From Bolinopsis microptera (taxonomy: Eukaryota > Ctenophora > Tentaculata > Lobata > Bolinopsidae), in assembly GCF_026151205.1 (NCBI RefSeq), contig NC_087075.1:16278252-16326010 (forward strand): a stretch of DNA of 47,759 nt, read 5' to 3'. Position numbers and translations under genes: made by a program. This document shows positions 19,074 through 29,974 of this stretch, piece by piece (position 1 is the stretch's first letter; each line of letters begins with the position of its first letter). Under the pieces are notes generated by a model that saw only the letters and a program-made list of their open reading frames with translations, did no database searches and had not been told where the DNA came from.

Positions 19074-21759
19074 CACCCTGATTTTTTTTGTGAAACTTGG
19101 TTTCGAGATAGCAGTTGTCCAACAAACTAGGACCAGTGACCGAACTTTTGAAGGGGTCCCGGACCCCAACCGCCAAACGATGCCCGCAGGGCAGCCACGC
19201 CCATATTTGGTCCAAATTAGGCCCAATTTAGCTAAATACCCTGAACATGCCCAAAACCCAGATTTTAGGTGCTCTACTTGTAGCTAGTAATCCCCTGAAC
19301 TCGTATATGAATTTTCATCAAGATTGAACAAAAGATGACTGAGTTATGAGCTAAAAACCATATGACCATATTTGGTCATACGCGAAATTCAGAATTTGGC
19401 CGCCAAATTTTTTTAAAGGCCTAACTCAAAATTCCAATACAAAACTGAAGGTCGAAATGCGATTCTACGTTGATTCTGAAAATTTCATGTACAAATATTG
19501 AAACCCTATTGAGTTCTATTGATTTGAGCGAAATCAGTTTCGCAAATATCACGAACTGAGATATGGGCGATTTTGTTCATTTTTTGCGATTATTTGAACA
19601 CAGAATCCATAGTTAGGTAGATACTGAGCTGATAATCATAGAGAATGTGTAGTACAGGCTTACCTTCCATATAAAGTTGGTTTCATTCAAAAATATTGAT
19701 ATTTGACCAATTTATGGGCCAAAATCGATCAAATTTGGTGCGTATGACCAAATATGGTCATATGGTTTTTAGCTCATAACTCAGTCATCTTTTGTTCAAT
19801 CTTGATGAAAATTCATATACGAGTTCAGGGGATTACTAGCTACAAGTAGAGTACCTTAAATCTGGGTTTTGGGCATGTTCAGGGTATTTGGCTAAATTGG
19901 GCCTAATTTGGACCAAATATGGGCGTGGCTGCCCCGCGGACACCGTTTGGCGGTTGGGGTCCGGGACCCCCTCAAAAGTTCGGTCACCGGTCTTAGTTTG
20001 TTGGACAACTGCTATCTCGAAACCAAGTTTCACAAAAAAATCAGGGTGAACCCCCCCCCCCCCCCCTTAAATATGTCTTACTAACCCGAGATAAGTCCGA
20101 CGCCGACAATCAATAAGACTAATAGCTTCTTGACTGAAAATTATTATAGATGAGTGAATTTGATAAACACATTGACATGTCAACATCGAAAATATTGTGA
20201 CTCAAAATGAATGACATTCAATGACATTCAATGACATTCAGTGTTTGTGTTTATATACTAATAAAAATATAGTGTAGATACTATAAATTTAGGCTTATCT
20301 TAACTTACTATCTTTAAGAAATCCTAGCGTCATCATACCTGAAAAAATATGTGCAGTAAAACCCCGATTTACAGCGGAGTTTGGGGAAAGGAAACATCCG
20401 TGTTAAATCGGGGTTTCCGATAAATTGGGCTTTTACCCTACCATACATATTATAACATGCTAGTAGTAGTACTAGTAAGCATGGAGGGTAAATTTATAGT
20501 CGGGAATTATTTAGTCGTTCTAAGTAATTTTAGGGGATGATTTGAATTCATTGCATATTCATTCCTTACTTTATGTAACATTATATAACTGCTCGATGTG
20601 AAAAAGAGTATAACAATTCACTAAAATAAGACTCACCAGTAGAGCTGACTACATCAACCAATCTCATGAACGAGCACAACCCCCCGGCCAGGAAACCAAA
20701 CAAGATCTGAGCAAGTATTTGGTTACCATGGTTATGAGCAAGTGTGTGGTTACCATGGTTACGAGCAAGTATTTGGTTACCATGGTCACGAGCAAATATT
20801 TAGTTACCATGGTTATGAGCAAGTATTTGGTTGCCATGGTTACGAGAAAGTATTTGGTTACCATGGTTACGAGCAAGTATTTGGTTACCATGGTTATGAG
20901 CAAGTATTTGGTTGCCATGGTTACGAGAAAGTATTTGGTTACCATGGTTATGAGCAAGTATTTGGTTACCATGGTTATGAGCAAGTATTTGGTTGCCATG
21001 GTTACGAGAAAGTATTTGGTTACCATGGTTATGAGCAAGTATTTGGTTACCATGGTTATGAGTAAGTATTTGGTTACCATGGTTATGAGCAAGTATTTGG
21101 TTACCATGGTTACGAGCAAGTATTTGGTTACCATGGTTATGAGCAAGTATTTGGTTACCATGGTTATGAGCAAGTATTTGGTTACCATGGTTACGAGCAA
21201 GTATTTGGTTACCATGGTTACGAGCAAGTATTCGGTTACCATGGTTATGAGCAAGTATTTGGTTACCATGGTTACGAGCAAGTATTTGGTTACCATGGTT
21301 ATGAGCAAGTATTTGGTTACCATGGTTATGAGCAAGTATTTGGTTACCATGGTTATGAGCAAGTATTTGGTTACCATGGTTATGAGCAAGTATTTGGCTA
21401 TCATGGTTACGAGCAAATATTTGGTTACCATGGTTACGAGCAAATATTTGGTTACCATGGTTATGAGCAAGCATTTGTTTACTAGCAAGTATTTGGTTAC
21501 CACGGTAACCATGTCCTTCAATTAATAAATCATCACTTTTAGTCATTTATGCTAATGTCTGGTTTTTAACTAAGACTTTCTTCATTACCCAACGAGTTAA
21601 ATTTATGAGATAATTTGTAATTTCTTACCATGATAGCACAACCATCAGGAACTAAAGCGCTAGGAACTTCGACTATGCACAAAGACTCAAAGAGATGAAA
21701 AGAAGGAAAGTGGCTACCGCCGCAGCAATAAATCCCAATATATTTTTAGATATTTCCAT
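18498..21759 (-). CDS. TM4-D: four-exon tetraspan membrane protein, possible frameshift
   Basis: Exons (minus strand) are 21629-21759, 20637-20706 (70 nt), 20086-20133 (48 nt) and 18498-18790, with GT-AG introns in phases 0, 1, 1. The product is about 180 residues with four hydrophobic segments: helix 1 in exon 1 (ILGFIAAAVATFLLFISLSL), helix 2 in exon 2 (LAGGLCSFMRLVDVV), helix 3 across exons 3-4 (LLVLLIVGVGLIS then GFTLIAFIWW), and helix 4 in exon 4 (YLFAYVCVLSSLELLVLLMF). Exon 2 carries the family signature GLCxxxR, and exon 4 matches TM4-C (AFIW). Exon 1 from the ATG is 131 nt, so a stop is reached unless one base is restored near 21685; this may be a pseudogenising deletion or a sequencing error. 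Intron 1 is mostly a 27-bp minisatellite touching the exon 2 acceptor. Intron 3 holds a MITE ending 10 nt from the donor hexamer. The family is not recognised and its function is unknown. Confidence 0.68.
19034..20070. mobile_element. TTAA-flanked fold-back MITE with poly-G ends
   Basis: TTAA at 19034-19037 and 20067-20070 bounds inverted arms of roughly 330 bp. The arms begin with long poly-G and GTTCACCCTGATTTTTTTGTG and converge on a unique-looking centre near 19400-19660. The TTAA target suggests a piggyBac-type non-autonomous element, which is an inference because no transposase is present. It lies in intron 3 of TM4-D and could fold into a long hairpin in the transcript. Fragments of the family lie at 7700 and 8399-8938. 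Confidence 0.8.
20352..20442. mobile_element. Short hairpin element, pogo-like ends
   Basis: GTAAAACCCCGATTTA at the left is mirrored by TAAATCGGGG and by TAAATTGGGCTTTTAC at the right. The CAGTAAAACCCCGATTTA end resembles pogo/Tigger-type termini. It is about 90 bp long, in intron 2 of TM4-D. The assignment is tentative. Confidence 0.35.
20707..21495 (-). repeat. 27-bp minisatellite in TM4-D intron 1
   Basis: About 29 units of 27 bp, on the + strand GAGCAAGTATTTGGTTACCA plus TGGTTAT. The final unit directly forms the 3' splice site of exon 2: unit end TTGCTCAT/TTGCTCGT against the real TTGCTCAG. Because 27 is a multiple of three, long artefactual open frames run through it on both strands. 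Near-identical sequence forms the coding end of TM4-D exon 4 (18517-18575). Confidence 0.95.
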
Positions 21760-22184
21760 CACTAGTCACTACTCGGCCTTTCCACTATTCGGGGTTGATT
21801 TTTTCTTTTAAGTTGCTTTTCGGTTTTATCAGGAGATGTACATATCAATTCAACGAAAATTACCGTGGTATGGATTTAGCAAAGTAAATAATAAATAAAA
21901 ACGACGATCAAACATATTCGACTGTTCAGAATGGCATATTAGATCATTAAATTCTTAAATTACAAGTTGATTCCCTCATTTGAGTCATGGCCCAACTTGT
22001 CAATGGTGTTAAAATATTACTATATTACTGGGTCAGGACTGAAACATTTCATAGCTTCGTCGACACATAACAGGGGAGATAATAGATCTTATCAATTATT
22101 AGGAATGACCAATTAAACCTAACAATTTAAGCGCGTGTAAATAATAACTGGTAAAAAATTGAGACCATGAAAAAGGGCGGTAAT
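21760..22184. other. Upstream region of TM4-D
   Basis: Unique AT-rich sequence between the TM4-D start codon and the fold-back element. It presumably holds the promoter and 5' leader, but no TATA box or initiator can be claimed. Confidence 0.35.
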
Positions 22185-24837
22185 CGGCACTATCCGTCGC
22201 GGAGTCGAGTCCGCGGCGGAGCCGCCGGACTCCGGGCGGACTCCGAGCGGACTCCGGCGGAGCCGCCGGACTCCGAGCGGACTCCGGCGGTGCTCCGCCA
22301 AAATGTATTTACAGTGGACTCGAGTACATTTTGGCGGACTCCGAGCGGAGCCGAGCGGACTCCGAGCGGACTTTAAAGTCCGCCGCGGACTCCGAGCGGC
22401 TCCGCGGCGGCTCGGCGGAGTGTCCGCCGCGGACTAAGCCACTAGGCGGACTCCGGTCCGCCGCGGACTCCGGCGGAGTGCTTGGCGGACTCCGCCGGAC
22501 CTCTCCGCCAGACTTGAATCCGGCGGAGTCCGGCGGAGCTTGGCGGAGTCCGCTCGGAGTCCGCCGGACTCCAACAGAGTCCACTGACTTCCGACCTCCG
22601 TCTTCCGACCCTCGGCTAAATTTGTCACGTGACATACAACATAGCATTTTGCAATATTGTGGTCAGATGAAAAGGTCGCTAGTGATAAACCTTAACCATT
22701 ACCCTCACAATGTCAATAGTGTACAACTCTAGTCCTAACTTTGACCCTATAATGTATAAACGTTGACCCTAACCCTCCACCAAACCGTCCGCAGCGAAAT
22801 ATCAATGTCATTGACTGGTCACGTGACCAAAACAATTTTTGTCATATTATCTCGTATGGGGAAGCGTTTTTAGCAAGCAAAAATACGTCGACCATCACAG
22901 GACGACGCCAGCCAGCACTCTCTACGCTTTTCGAGCTCCGATCGTCCTGTGACGAAGTAAGGACGAAGCCTGAGGTCCTCAGGTAACATCGACCACCGAT
23001 TGAAAATTCAAAGATTTTTTGACATAAAGGTCAAATGTAAAACTAAAATCTTGATGTTGATTGATTGACGACGTCAATTTTTGAGCACAGCGCGAGCGCA
23101 TATTGCGGAAAAGGACCGCGTAGCTAGTCAAGATGTTGATAAATATTTGGCTTGTGGCGCGATGTGTTGCTCTAACTATAGCCCTCTCGCTTGCAGTAGC
23201 GCGCGACCGCCGGAGGCGGAAATGACCTGGTTAGCTAGGTAAACGCGATGTGCCTTGTAGGATGAAATCCTACTAGCTGACGCCATTCGCAGCTGTGCTG
23301 CTCGCTGTACGTCAGCGATCGAAATTTATACGCGTATCCCCCGTTAAAATGTGCCACTCGACGCGCCACACAATTTTTTTCGTTGCTCGTCGCACGTCGA
23401 CGAACAACGAAGCTCGTTGCGACGCGCCGCGCAATGAGCTGCCAGGCTAGGACATCGTCCTGGTCCAACAAATTTTGGCGAGCGATTTTCTCCAAAAATT
23501 TAATGAGGGCGTCGACGTGCGACGAGCAACGAGAAAAATTGCATGGCGCGTCGGGTGGCACATCTTAACGGGTGATACGTGTATAAATTTCGATCGCTGA
23601 CGTACAGCGAACATCACAGCTGCGAGTGGCGTCAGCTAGTAGGATTTCATTCTACAATGCAAGGCACATCGCGTTCATTTAGCTAACCAGGTGCTTTCGC
23701 GCCGCTGCGGGCGCGCTTGTTCCACAAGTCATTTCCGGCGGTCGCGCGCTACTGCAAGCGAGAGGGCTATAGTTAGAGCAACACATCGCGCCACAAGCCA
23801 AATATTTATCAACATCTTGACTAGCTACGCGGTCCTTTTCCGCATGCGCTCGCGCTGTGCTCAAAAATTGACGTCGTCAATCAATCAGCATCAAGATTTT
23901 AGTTTTACATTTGACCTTTATGTCAAAAAATCTTTGAATTTTCAATCGGTGGTCGATGTTACCTGAGGACCTCAGCTGAGGTCCTCAGGTAACATCGACC
24001 ACCGATTGAAAATTCAATCCTTCGTCACAGGACGATCGGAGCTCGAAGAGCGTAGAGAGTGCTGGCTGGCGTCGTCCTGTGATGGTCGACGTATTTTTGC
24101 TTGCTGGGATCCGGCCGAATGACGCCACATGCAACGTGTAGGGTAAAACTAAAAACGCTTCCCCATATGAGATAATATGACAAAAATTGTTTTGGTCACG
24201 TGACCAGTCAATGACATTGATATTTCGCTGCGGACGGTTTGGTGGAGGGTTAGGGTCAACGTTTATACATTACAGGGTCAAAGTTAGGACTAGAGTTGTA
24301 CACTATTGACATTGTGAGGGTAATGGTTAAGGTTTATCACTAGCGACCTTTTCATCTGACCACAATATTGCAAAATGCTATGTTGTATGTCACGTGACAA
24401 ATTTAGCCGAGGGTCGGAAGACGGAGGTCGGAAGTCAGTGGACTCTGTTGGAGTCCGGCGGACTCCGAGCGGACTCCGCCAAGCTCCGCCGGACTCCGCC
24501 GGATTCAAGTCTGGCGGAGAGGTCCGGCGGAGTCCGCCAAGCACTCCGCCGGAGTCCGCGGCGGACCGGAGTCCGCCTAGTGGCTTAGTCCGCGGCGGAC
24601 ACTCCGCCGAGCCGCCGCGGAGCCGCTCGGAGTCCGCGGCGGACTTTAAAGTCCGCTCGGAGTCCGCTCGGCTCCGCTCGGAGTCCGCCAAAATGTACTC
24701 GAGTCCACTGTAAATACATTTTGGCGGAGCACCGCCGGAGTCCGCTCGGAGTCCGGCGGCTCCGCCGGTGTCCGCTCGGAGTCCGCTCGAAGTCCGGCGG
24801 CTCCGCCGCGGACTCGACTCCGCGACGGATAGTGCCG
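22185..24837. mobile_element. 2.65-kb GC-rich fold-back element
   Basis: A large inverted repeat with termini CGGCACTATCCGTCGCGGAG and its reverse complement. The flanks GTAAT (22180-22184) and GTAAC (24838-24842) are a possible 5-bp target duplication with one mismatch. The arms are about 1.2 kb around a centre near 23450. Positions 22331-22732 and 24290-24691 are exact reverse complements. The outer ~450 bp of each arm are tandem and inverted variants of GAGCGGACTCC. The right arm has two extra insertions, including a nested palindrome around 23957-24020. No transposase is present and the superfamily is unassigned. The Ser/Arg/Glu-rich reading frames inside are composition artefacts of the repeat. 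Confidence 0.85.
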
Positions 24838-24842
24838 GTAAC

Positions 24843-26817
24843 TGGTAAAAGTAAAAACATTAAAATAGCGTTAAACAAAGTTCCGTATAAAAGTAAGTGA
24901 GACATTTTCGTGAGGCTGCTAGTGAGCTTTCTGAGCGATTTATTAAATGAATCAACCCACGTCTGCTTATAAAAATGTATACATGAAATATGAATCGAAC
25001 ATTTGAAAATTCCATTATCAAGTCAAAGAACTATACTACTGGAACCAATAGATGTGGCGACTGGCGAGATCTAAATTAAAACCTGAAATATTGAGTGATC
25101 ATATTGCACAGTTGTACTGTTGGAGTGTATAAGAACAGTTCCAGGTGCACTGGTTCTGGTTCCAGGTGCAGGTCACGTGATCTTCACGGGGTACCACGTG
25201 GTATATTTTGGTTTGTATCACGTGCCACTAACTCTATTATAGGTAACAATAAAATTAACAGTTGCAAGTTGGTTTGTATTTTTGCACTTTACTGTTTTTG
25301 GATGAGGATTACATTTACCTACTTCATTATATTATGTAGTTAGATCATCTGAAATATAGATAGTGAACTTTCTGTGTAAAGTTACGTTTCTAACTTATTG
25401 TTTGTATTTACCACGTTACTAGGATACCACGTGTCTACGTTGCTAGGATTGTAACAGATGGCCACGTTTTGTCCTTCGTCTGAGTAACGACCCTGAAACC
25501 GGATAACCCTGAAACTGGTTGGTATTACTATATCATACAGATATCATGTGGTCACGTGTTCTACTTGACGGATGTTACTCGTCTAAATTTCTTCGAAGTA
25601 GCGCGCGCCGGGCCAAATCATTAACAATGGTCACGTGTTCTACGAGCTCTCTTCTTGGCGCTATTACTGAAGGAACATTGTGTTTCACCCTTGCCAACGG
25701 TATTGAAACTTGAGTATAAACTGGCGACGGAACATACGAAACATACGAATGCCATCTATATACAATTTTAAGTTTTAACTGAAACGCTTGAACTGTTGGA
25801 GTACTATTTTCGCTATTTTGCCAAAATCTACTATCGTTCATAAAGCGTGCTTTTGAAACTTTTTTGGTTGGGTCGAATGTTTTATAACGGCCTTTTGGTC
25901 AGTAAAGCATTCGACACCACTTTAGAGAAACACGGGTTCCTAACAGAGACAAAAGGAAATCGCAGCATGTGCGGAATTTCGATTATTCCTATTATTTGCG
26001 ACAAATTTTATGTATAGTCTTATGTTTAGTCTGTTAAAAATCGCGGTATCGAGATTTTTGGGCAAAATGATCGCGATTTTCTTTTGTCCCTGGTTCCTAA
26101 AGCGTGCGCGCGCCTGCCGGCCGATAAAAGAAACTACACAAGTACACAACGAGCGGGAAATCGTGTCCTCTCTACATGCTACAGGGCTTGTTCAGGCGTA
26201 TTTTAAGATGGAGCTTTTTGTTTATTATATCCGAGAGAAAATAGTTGGTGTGACTCTAATTAATGAATCTGAAATACATATTAGATTTTATCCCAGGTAT
26301 ACACTTTATTTGCATAATTCGAAAGTGACCGCACAACTTTGATAACCTTGAGCTTAAACATCAACATCGCTCTACTCAATTTCCGAGTCTATCATTTCAA
26401 TCCGATTACATAAAATTACAAAAACAGCCATCTGATTTTAAAAGAACTAATTTCGACATAATGTCACTCATACAACTAAACAGTAAATATACTTCTACTA
26501 ATACTAAACATAAACACACAATATTTAATCAAATATTTATAAATTCACGACAGAGATGTATTTAAGAAATTCAAGATATATTCAAAATGTATTATCCTTT
26601 TGCAACACAAACTCAGTAAAGCATAAAAATTCGAAACCTAAAAAAAACATACTGTTTATAAATTCTATTGTTATTACCCAACATATAAACAGAACCCCAC
26701 GTGATGTTTCACTATGTAACATAGTATGTTTGACTACCCCACTATCCTAACTAAAAGTAAAGAGTTTGTCCATGCTATTATTACAAGTTAAATTGAGCAT
26801 AGTACAGGATTCCACAA
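24843..26817. other. Gene-free intergenic stretch
   Basis: No gene supported. It holds scattered CACGTG motifs (about 25176, 25195, 25219, 25429, 25553, 25632), a palindromic GGTACCACGTGGTAT near 25190, and one decayed Helitron-like end at 25850-25955. Confidence 0.45.
25850..25955 (+). mobile_element. Decayed Helitron-like 3' end
   Basis: GAAACTTTTTTGGTTGGGTC followed by GACACCACTTTAG and CACGGGTTCCTAAC matches, with many changes, the 3' half of the repeats at 35040-35348 and 38905-39982. Confidence 0.5.
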
Positions 26818-27034
26818 CACGTGTTTCAGCACGTGTTCCAGCACGTGTTTCAGCACGTGTTCCAGCACGTGTTCCAGCACGTGTTCCAGCACGTGTTCCA
26901 GCACGTGTTCCAGCACGTGTTCCAGCACCTGTTCCAGCACGTGTTCCAGCACGTGTTCCAGCACGTGTTTCAGCACGTGTTCCAGCACGTGTTCCAGCAC
27001 GTGTTTTAGCACGTGTTCCAGCACGTGTTCCAGG
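26818..27034. repeat. 12-bp E-box array, 18 units
   Basis: Eighteen units of CACGTGTTCCAG at strict 12-bp spacing, from 26818 to the unit starting at 27022. Seventeen carry CACGTG and one (26926) has CACCTG. A few units have TTTCAG or TTTTAG. The long Arg/Ala/Val-rich and His/Val-rich reading frames across it are artefacts. It lies about 270 bp beyond the TM4-C stop codon. Confidence 0.95.
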
Positions 27035-27060
27035 AATCGCAGGAAGCATTGTACTATTCA

Positions 27061-27383
27061 CGCGTATCAAGAAATCCTAGCCCAATGTTACCAATGCTTG
27101 CAACTACAGAAGCAACTATTCACGCGTATCAAGAAATCCTAGCCCAATGTTACCAATGCTTGCAACAACAGAGGCAACTACACACGCGTATCAAGAAATC
27201 CTAGCCCAATGTTACCAATGCTTGCAACAACAGAAGCAACTACACACGCGTATCAAGAAATCCTAGCCCAATGTTACCAATGCTTGCAACAACAGAAGCA
27301 ACTACACACGCGTATCAAGAAATCCTAGCCCAATGTTACCAACGCTTGCAACAACAGAGGCAACTACACACGCGTATCCGAAA
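27061..27383 (-). repeat. 62-bp minisatellite encoding the TM4-C C-terminus
   Basis: CGCGTATC recurs at 27061, 27123, 27185, 27247, 27309 and 27371, exactly 62 bp apart. On the minus strand the last exon of TM4-C reads into the array and uses one unit plus part of the next for its helix 4 and stop codon. Because 62 is not a multiple of three, each successive unit is read in a new frame. Confidence 0.95.
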
Positions 27384-28325
27384 TAGAATGTCGCATTGTA
27401 GCTAAAGAAACTAGAGTATGGGCTGCTATTGTATTCCGCTATATCAACAGTCAACCAGATGAAGGCAATAAAGGCACACAAACCTGAAATGGTACTCCTT
27501 AAAAATTACAATCTCTATTGATTGAGCAGAAATTAGTTATTAGTTATTAATAATTAGTAATTTAAATACTATAGTTGGTTAAACTTCAATTCTTGTTTTT
27601 TTAAATCTTAAACTTTTACACTGTTAAGTCAGGTAAATTTACCAGAAATTGCCGCGATTGCAACGACGAGCATGTTAACCATCTTCTTATCTGAAATAAC
27701 AAACATGTAACAAATATGTATTATCATTAACAACAATAATTTTTTAATTTATTTTCATTCATCGTATATTTGAACAACGTGAGCTGTAGTCTATTGGAAT
27801 TAGTATGACTAGAACTCCTGGCTGAGCTATATTTTAGTCATATTCATTATAACTTTATAAAAGTTCTCACTGTCATTGATGACTCCTATCTCCGTGCCTG
27901 ACAGGAAATAAGCATTGTTAATTTATTAGGTTAACAGTTCGTAATTAGTATGTAAAGCTATACTTTAAATATAGAAAGACATGTCTAAATCTATCTTATA
28001 CTTGATGTTATAAAAGAGTACTTGCCATTTGCGTTGAGTACGACGAGAAGTCTAATGATAGAACACAGTCCAACAGCCAGGAATGCTAAAAGGACCTTAG
28101 GAATTTCATTATCTTTTAACAATGAACACGCTCTTCTTAAGGTATCAAAATATGGTTTAATACTATGTGACGTGGAGGAATTTCAAAACTCAATTTGATT
28201 TTGCTTTTTTTTAAATAACTCACAAGGACGACAGATTCTTTAACATTCCACAGACATAGCGGGATAAGGAGAAGGATAGTCGCAACAACTGATAAAATCA
28301 ATCCGGGCACGCTTCTTTCAGCCAT
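27302..28325 (-). CDS. TM4-C: four-exon tetraspan membrane protein
   Basis: Exons (minus) are 28224-28325, 28026-28095 (70 nt), 27643-27690 (48 nt) and 27302-27483. Total is 402 nt, or 133 residues. Intron phases are 0, 1, 1. Intron 2 starts GC (ATG|GCAAGT), the others GT. Helix 1 is GLILSVVATILLLIPLCLW, helix 2 VLLAFLAVGLCSIIRLLVVL with the family GLCxIIR signature, helix 3 MLVVAIAAISG with LCAFIAFIWL, and helix 4 YFGYACVVASVVASVGNIGL. The loop between helices 3 and 4 carries Asn-Ser-Ser and Asn-Ala-Thr, possible glycosylation sites if extracellular. The last ~25 codons and the stop lie in the 62-bp minisatellite. The start is the ATG that gives a short hydrophilic MAERSVPG before helix 1, as in the paralogues. 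The family is not recognised. Confidence 0.75.
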
Positions 28326-28329
28326 CTTA

Positions 28330-29410
28330 TGTTTCTACATTGATTTTGGGGTTAATATCGTTAATGCGCCTTCCAAAGTTGGATGACTGATGCCCCTCAT
28401 GATGGTCGACCACCTTTATTAAATCAAAAAGTGAAATTAACTTTATTGGGCGTAGTGCGGAGGTGGAACTAATTGACATGTGCAATGTGCATGTGTTGAC
28501 ACGTGTCAGCTGATTTCCTTACCGCTGGTCCGCTGTCACGTGCACTAATATACTTAATCCGTTTTCGTTGGTAAACAAACTAAATTGTGGCTATCACGAA
28601 AGTATTTTTAACAAGCAGCTCAACTCGACTTAGATAATCATCGGAACTCATGTAAAAAACATAAACATGTTAGAGACTAGACTCTAGAGTAATATGAAAT
28701 ATCATTATCTTAGGGTCGTTAAACCAACCAACAACATGCGAAAAATCAAACTAGGAAAAATCAAAAGAGTTTGGGGACGGGTTTATGGAAAAGAGACAAG
28801 AGTAAAGTACGGCGTAGGCCCAATGATCAGGCGGTATTTTGTACGTTTCCTGCAGAAATCTAGCATTCCAGCATTCCATAATAATGAAATTAAATAGATC
28901 TATGGTTAGGGTATTTTCCATAGAAAGATCTGTGCGTCTTACACTCAAAATTCGAATATATCGACAAATTGAGAATTTTCTCCCTAAAACCAATTACATA
29001 ATCATGATAGGTTAAGTCATAAATAGATGCCGATGGGTCACAAAATTAAGATCTTGAAGAAATTCATAAGAATTTTTAGTTTTCTAAATGCACCACGGCG
29101 AGCATGCAAACCTGGCTATCAGCATCCCACATCTTATCTGGTATCTACTGCAGTAGTTGGAACTGCTAACCAAGTTAACCTCATTCTAAACGAAGGTTAT
29201 GTTGAAAGTGATTGAATTATGGTAAATGTTAAAATACTAAAGAACTTGGCGAGGAATTTTTAAACTGTTCTAGACAGACTTGTCAGTGAAGAAAATGTAA
29301 ATGATATGTTTTCCAAAGCTTGTTTTCTAAATAACGAGTGGAATGTGACCTCTAAGACATGAAGGCTATACAAAATAAGAAAATAGACTATATTGTTGAG
29401 CAACATTAAA
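28330..29410. other. Gene-free stretch upstream of TM4-C
   Basis: No supported gene. Two short + strand frames (28694-28897 and 29027-29215) have no domain, and I do not call them. The promoter of TM4-C should lie in the first few hundred bases. Confidence 0.4.
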
Positions 29411-29414
29411 CATG

Positions 29415-29645
29415 TGCGGTGGATACGGAATCGCACTATTGACCGCACTTTTTCGCACCATCAGCTGAAATTTGTTCCATTATATTTGTGTAATTGGTAC
29501 CGTTGTTTATAATGAGATAAGATCGAAATGCCTACAACTATGGTTAGGGTCAAACGATTTTCATGACGTAACATCGGAAATAAGGATTACTTTTACAAAT
29601 CAGATGACAAGTTAATAATTAATGTTGGATTCCGCATCCACCGTA
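29415..29645. mobile_element. Candidate MITE, ~230 bp
   Basis: CGGTGGATACGGAATC at 29418 is mirrored by GATTCCGCATCCACCG at 29628. The interior is unique AT-rich sequence. A related GCGGAATCGCAC string recurs near 30790. Target duplication is not clear. Confidence 0.5.
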
Positions 29646-29974
29646 GTTAATGCAGCAACTTTTAATATTATCGATATTTTATAAAGAAACAAAAGAGGGT
29701 AAAGAGGGCGAATGATCTTATATAATAATTTAATTATATTTATAGTTAGAAAATATTATAGTTTTCAGGACTTTTAGCTTCTACACACAATGTGTTACAC
29801 TATTGAATACTCTGCATAAATTATGCTCGTCAACTAGCCCCATTCATCCATCTAAATGTAAAATCTTCTGTGATGGTAATTCTAGAATTATAAATATTAC
29901 ATTTTCAGAAAGGTACCCCAAGTTCGACACGTACTGTAAAAACCCTTAAGTTCGACTTTACAGGGGAATCATGC

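Noticed and set aside
19027-19287. Poly-Gly/poly-Pro reading frames
   Set aside because: Translated poly-G tract at the end of the TTAA MITE.
20707-21495. RFX X-box (GTTACCATGGTAAC-type) array
   Set aside because: Each unit has only the left half (GTTACCATGG); the right half is GGTTAT or similar. Perfect or near-perfect palindromes occur only singly (for example near 21500 and 40045).
20664-21546. Long repetitive reading frames on both strands (VTMVTSKYL, ITMVTKYLL, HNHGNQILA types)
   Set aside because: They are read-through of a 27-bp satellite, whose unit is a multiple of three and lacks stops. They overlap the exon 2 splice site of TM4-D and have no domain.
22309-24713. Paired 112- and 133-residue Ser/Arg/Glu-rich frames
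   Set aside because: Identical frames appear in each arm of the inverted repeat and follow the GAGCGGACTCC repeat. No start context or domain.
26747-27080. Arg/Ala/Val/Pro-rich and His/Val-rich reading frames
   Set aside because: Artefacts of the 12-bp E-box array, open in several frames at once.
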